Below are positions 61,993-64,000 of a DNA stretch of 64,000 bases, one piece after another. The DNA lies in NCBI RefSeq assembly GCF_036967205.1, contig NZ_CP146022.1:3162001-3226000 (forward strand), in the 5' to 3' direction. The position numbers and the translations under genes were made by a program. This DNA is from Streptomyces sp. Q6 (GTDB taxonomy: Bacteria; Actinomycetota; Actinomycetes; Streptomycetales; Streptomycetaceae). Position 1 is the stretch's first letter; each line of letters begins with the position of its first letter. The notes beneath the pieces were generated by a model that made no database searches, was not told where the DNA came from, and saw nothing but the letters and a program-made list of their open reading frames with translations.

Positions 61993-62164
61993 TTCCGCAC
62001 CGTCCGCGCGTCACCGCACGGTCCGGCCCTGGCAGTCCCTGGCCTCGCTCGGGGTGACCGAGAGCGATCTGACCACCGTCCATCACCGGCCCGTGGTGCC
62101 GCCCCGTCTGCCCGGTGACCGGCCGGGCGAGCGGCACCACCGCCGCGGCCCCGAGGGAGCCTGA
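61985..62164 (+). CDS. 59-residue conserved-looking small protein
   Basis: The ATG at 61985 overlaps the end of the hydrolase gene by 8 bases; the TGA at 62162-62164 is 5 bp before the next ATG. Third-position GC is very high throughout, supporting translation. It begins MTDSAPSARHRTVRPWQSLA, is basic and proline/arginine-rich, and has no membrane segment. No function is assigned; its tight spacing between the two hydrolase genes suggests it is part of the operon. Confidence 0.6.
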   Translation: MTDSAPSARHRTVRPWQSLASLGVTESDLTTVHHRPVVPPRLPGDRPGERHHRRGPEGA

Positions 62165-62169
62165 CGACC

Positions 62170-63138
62170 ATGACCCCGCCGAGCACCGGCTCCGCGATCC
62201 GGATGCGCTTCCGTACCGTGCACGGCTATCGACGGGCCTTCCGGATGGCCGGCAAGGGCCGGGCGATCCTGCTGATCCACGGCATCGGCGACTCCTCCGA
62301 CACCTGGCGCGACATCATGCCGGGTCTGGCCCGCAACTACCGGGTCATCGCCCCGGACCTGCTGGGCCACGGAGCCTCCGACAAGCCGCGCGCCGACTAC
62401 TCGCTGGCCGCGTACGCCAACGGCATGCGGGACCTGCTCGGCGTCATCGGCGTCGAGCGGGTCACGCTGGTGGGCCACTCGCTGGGCGGTGCCGTCGCCA
62501 TGCAGTTCGCCTACCAGTTCCCCGAGCGCTGCGACCGGCTCGTGCTGGTCGGTTCGGGCGGCATCGGCCGCGAGGTGACCCCGCTGCTGCGGGCCGCGTC
62601 GCTGCCGGGCGCGGAGCTGCTCCTGATGGCGCTGCGGCTGCCGACGATGCGCACCCAGGTGGGCCTGGCCGTGAAGGCGTTGCAGTTCCTCGACACCGGC
62701 CTCGGGGTGGACGCGCCCGATCTGCTGCGGGTGGTGGACGCCCTGCCGGACGGCACCTCGCGCAGCGCCTTCATCCGCACGCTGCGGGCCGTGGTGGACG
62801 GCCGCGGCCAGGTCGGCACGATGCTGGACCGCTGTTATCTGGCCCAGGGCATGCCGACGATGCTGGTGTGGGGCGGCCGCGACCAGGTGGTGCCGGCGAC
62901 GCACGCGGGACTCGGCCACGTGGCGATGCCGGGCAGCCGCCTGGAGATCTTCGAGGACGCGGGCCACTTCCCGTTCCGCACCGATCCGCAGCGCTTCGAG
63001 ACGGTGCTGCGGGACTTCATCGCGACCACCGAGCCCGCCCAGTACAGCGCGGAGCAGTGGCGCCGCATGCTCCGTACCCGCAAGGCCACGGTCCGCACGA
63101 CGACGTCCCGTACGGAACAGCTCCCGCGCACCGCCTGA
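62170..63138 (+). CDS. Alpha/beta hydrolase
   Basis: 322 residues. The fold is canonical: LLIHGIGDSSDTWRDI (oxyanion loop), VTLVGHSLGGAVAMQFA with nucleophile Ser, Asp in VWGGRDQVVPA and His in FEDAGHFPF. It is the last gene of the cluster strand. It may hydrolyse a thioester, ester or lactone, or be the eliminase of the tetronate pathway. Confidence 0.9.
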   Translation: MTPPSTGSAIRMRFRTVHGYRRAFRMAGKGRAILLIHGIGDSSDTWRDIMPGLARNYRVIAPDLLGHGASDKPRADYSLAAYANGMRDLLGVIGVERVTLVGHSLGGAVAMQFAYQFPERCDRLVLVGSGGIGREVTPLLRAASLPGAELLLMALRLPTMRTQVGLAVKALQFLDTGLGVDAPDLLRVVDALPDGTSRSAFIRTLRAVVDGRGQVGTMLDRCYLAQGMPTMLVWGGRDQVVPATHAGLGHVAMPGSRLEIFEDAGHFPFRTDPQRFETVLRDFIATTEPAQYSAEQWRRMLRTRKATVRTTTSRTEQLPRTA

Positions 63139-63181
63139 GAGTTGACGCCCTTCGAGCGACCCGGCGCCGACGCCCACACAC

Positions 63182-63215
63182 CGAGGCCCCTCCCGGAAGT
63201 CCGGGAGGGCCTCGG
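63182..63215. terminator. Terminator between convergent hydrolase and ferredoxin genes
   Basis: cgaggcccctcccgg, loop aagt, then ccgggagggcctcg: a nearly perfect stem in the 92-bp gap. Confidence 0.85.
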
Positions 63216-63230
63216 GCGTGCGGCGGGCGC

Positions 63231-63554
63231 TCAGCCGGCGGCCTTGACCGCCTCGGCCGCCACCACGGGGTGGTCGGCGGCCATCACGCCGGCCGCCGAC
63301 GCGCCGCCCGACACGTCGGCGAGGGCGAAGACCTCCTGGTCGGCGGTGGCGTAGCCGGCCCACTCGTCCGGTACCGCGTCCTCGTAGAAGATGGCCTCGA
63401 CGGGGCAGACCGGCTCGCAGGCGCCGCAGTCCACGCATTCGTCGGGGTTGATGTACATCTTGCGCGGTCCCTCGTAGATGCAGTCGACGGGGCACTCGTC
63501 GATGCAGGCCTTGTCCTTGAGGTCCACGCAGGGCTGGGCGATGACGTAGGTCAT
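63231..63554 (-). CDS. fdxA: 7Fe-type ferredoxin
   Basis: 107 residues from ATG 63554. The N-terminus MTYVIAQPCVDLKDKACIDE and then CPVDCIYEG give the 3Fe-4S/4Fe-4S pattern of the actinobacterial FdxA type, followed by CVDCGACEPVCPVEAI. Its start overlaps the stop of the oxidoreductase beta subunit (ATGA), so it is probably that enzyme's electron acceptor. FdxA ferredoxins also reduce P450s, so use by the cluster's P450 is possible. Confidence 0.93.
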   Translation of the reverse strand: MTYVIAQPCVDLKDKACIDECPVDCIYEGPRKMYINPDECVDCGACEPVCPVEAIFYEDAVPDEWAGYATADQEVFALADVSGGASAAGVMAADHPVVAAEAVKAAG

Positions 63555-64000
63555 GAGGAACGCTCCACGGTCCAGGTGTCGGTGCCGGTCAGCAGGGAAG
63601 CCAGGTCGCCCTTCCCGAACCGCTCGACGGCGAGGTCGAGCTGGTCGGTCATCTGGTCGTCGTAGACGGCCCGTTCGACGTCGCGGAAGACGCCGATGGG
63701 CGTGTGGTGCAGGGTGTCGGGGTCGGCGAGGCGGGAGAGGGCGAAGGCCGTCGTCGGCGACGGGGTGTGGGCGTCGTGGACGAGGATGTCGGCCCGGTTC
63801 GCGTCCGTGACGGCGACGACCTTCAGGTCACCGGTCGCGGGATCGCGGACGACGCCCTTCGAGGCCTGCGCGCCGAACGTGATCGGCTGCCCGTGCTCCA
63901 GCCGGATCACGGTCTCCTGGGCGCGCTGCTTGTCCTTGAGCGCGTCGAAGGCGCCGTCGTTGAAGATGTTGCAGTTCTGGTAGATCTCGACGAGCGCCGT
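63551..64000 (-). CDS. korB: 2-oxoacid:ferredoxin oxidoreductase beta subunit, C-terminal part (runs off window)
   Basis: 150 codons visible, open to the right edge. The visible end includes EIYQNCNIFNDGAFDAL and VIRLEHGQPITFGAQ, characteristic of KorB-type beta subunits that oxidatively decarboxylate 2-oxoglutarate or pyruvate using thiamine diphosphate. The TPP-binding part lies outside the window. It is coupled to the ferredoxin by a 4-bp overlap. Whether it belongs to the biosynthetic cluster or to core metabolism is not clear. Confidence 0.88.
   Translation of the reverse strand, partial: TALVEIYQNCNIFNDGAFDALKDKQRAQETVIRLEHGQPITFGAQASKGVVRDPATGDLKVVAVTDANRADILVHDAHTPSPTTAFALSRLADPDTLHHTPIGVFRDVERAVYDDQMTDQLDLAVERFGKGDLASLLTGTDTWTVERSS

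Overview
The window looks like a piece of a Streptomyces chromosome. GC is very high with strong third-position G/C bias, GTG and TTG starts are frequent, and adjacent genes often overlap as ATGA or GTGA. It also carries an AfsA-type butyrolactone protein, a SARP regulator with a rare TTA codon, and Streptomyces-style intergenic hairpin repeats. All calls come from reading the sequence; no database was searched.

Layout. 1-3.9 kb: tandem aspartate:alanine antiporter-family genes (the first cut by the window edge) and an aspartate 4-decarboxylase. 3.9-12.2 kb: a chitinase, a two-component system, a spermidine-synthase-like protein, small unknowns, a frameshifted TPR regulator and a histidine phosphatase. 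12.4-18.7 kb: a PAP2 membrane protein, then a three-gene operon (Fe-S RecB/Cas4-like nuclease, unknown protein, DNA2/UPF1-like SF1 helicase) under a near-perfect mycobacterial-type DNA-damage promoter (PafBC/RecA-NDp), then small genes and a tRNA-Lys. 18.8-23.5 kb: an M6 metalloprotease, a PAS-GGDEF-EAL protein and a luciferase-like oxidoreductase. 23.6-32.6 kb: a catabolic locus with two maleate-isomerase/Asp-Glu racemase paralogues, a D-2-hydroxyacid dehydrogenase, an amidase, a DUF3830 protein, an Ehu-type polar amino-acid ABC transporter and an IclR regulator. 32.66 kb: a second tRNA-Lys, whose 3' half and terminator are duplicated 158 bp downstream.

33.1-63.1 kb is a biosynthetic gene cluster that I read as a tetronate cluster. 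AfsA and a TTA-containing SARP would control it. FkbH would load a glyceryl unit on a small ACP. A fatty acyl-AMP ligase, two paralogous acyl-CoA dehydrogenases and another ACP would prepare a fatty acyl starter. A single KS-AT-ACP PKS without reductive domains would extend it with malonyl units. A KASIII would join the glyceryl and beta-ketoacyl halves into a tetronate ring. An E2-type acyltransferase and one of two alpha/beta hydrolases would make the exocyclic methylene, as in agglomerin/RK-682-type pathways. P450, FAD monooxygenase and old yellow enzyme genes would tailor the product; a PPTase, a type II thioesterase and an MFS exporter support it. A degenerate DXS-like protein is an unexplained member.

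63.2-64 kb: a ferredoxin overlapping the end of a 2-oxoacid:ferredoxin oxidoreductase beta subunit, which runs off the window.

Caution: several genes between 10.9 and 18.5 kb need single-base corrections at G/C runs to restore full-length proteins. Those genes are either decayed or affected by sequencing error.
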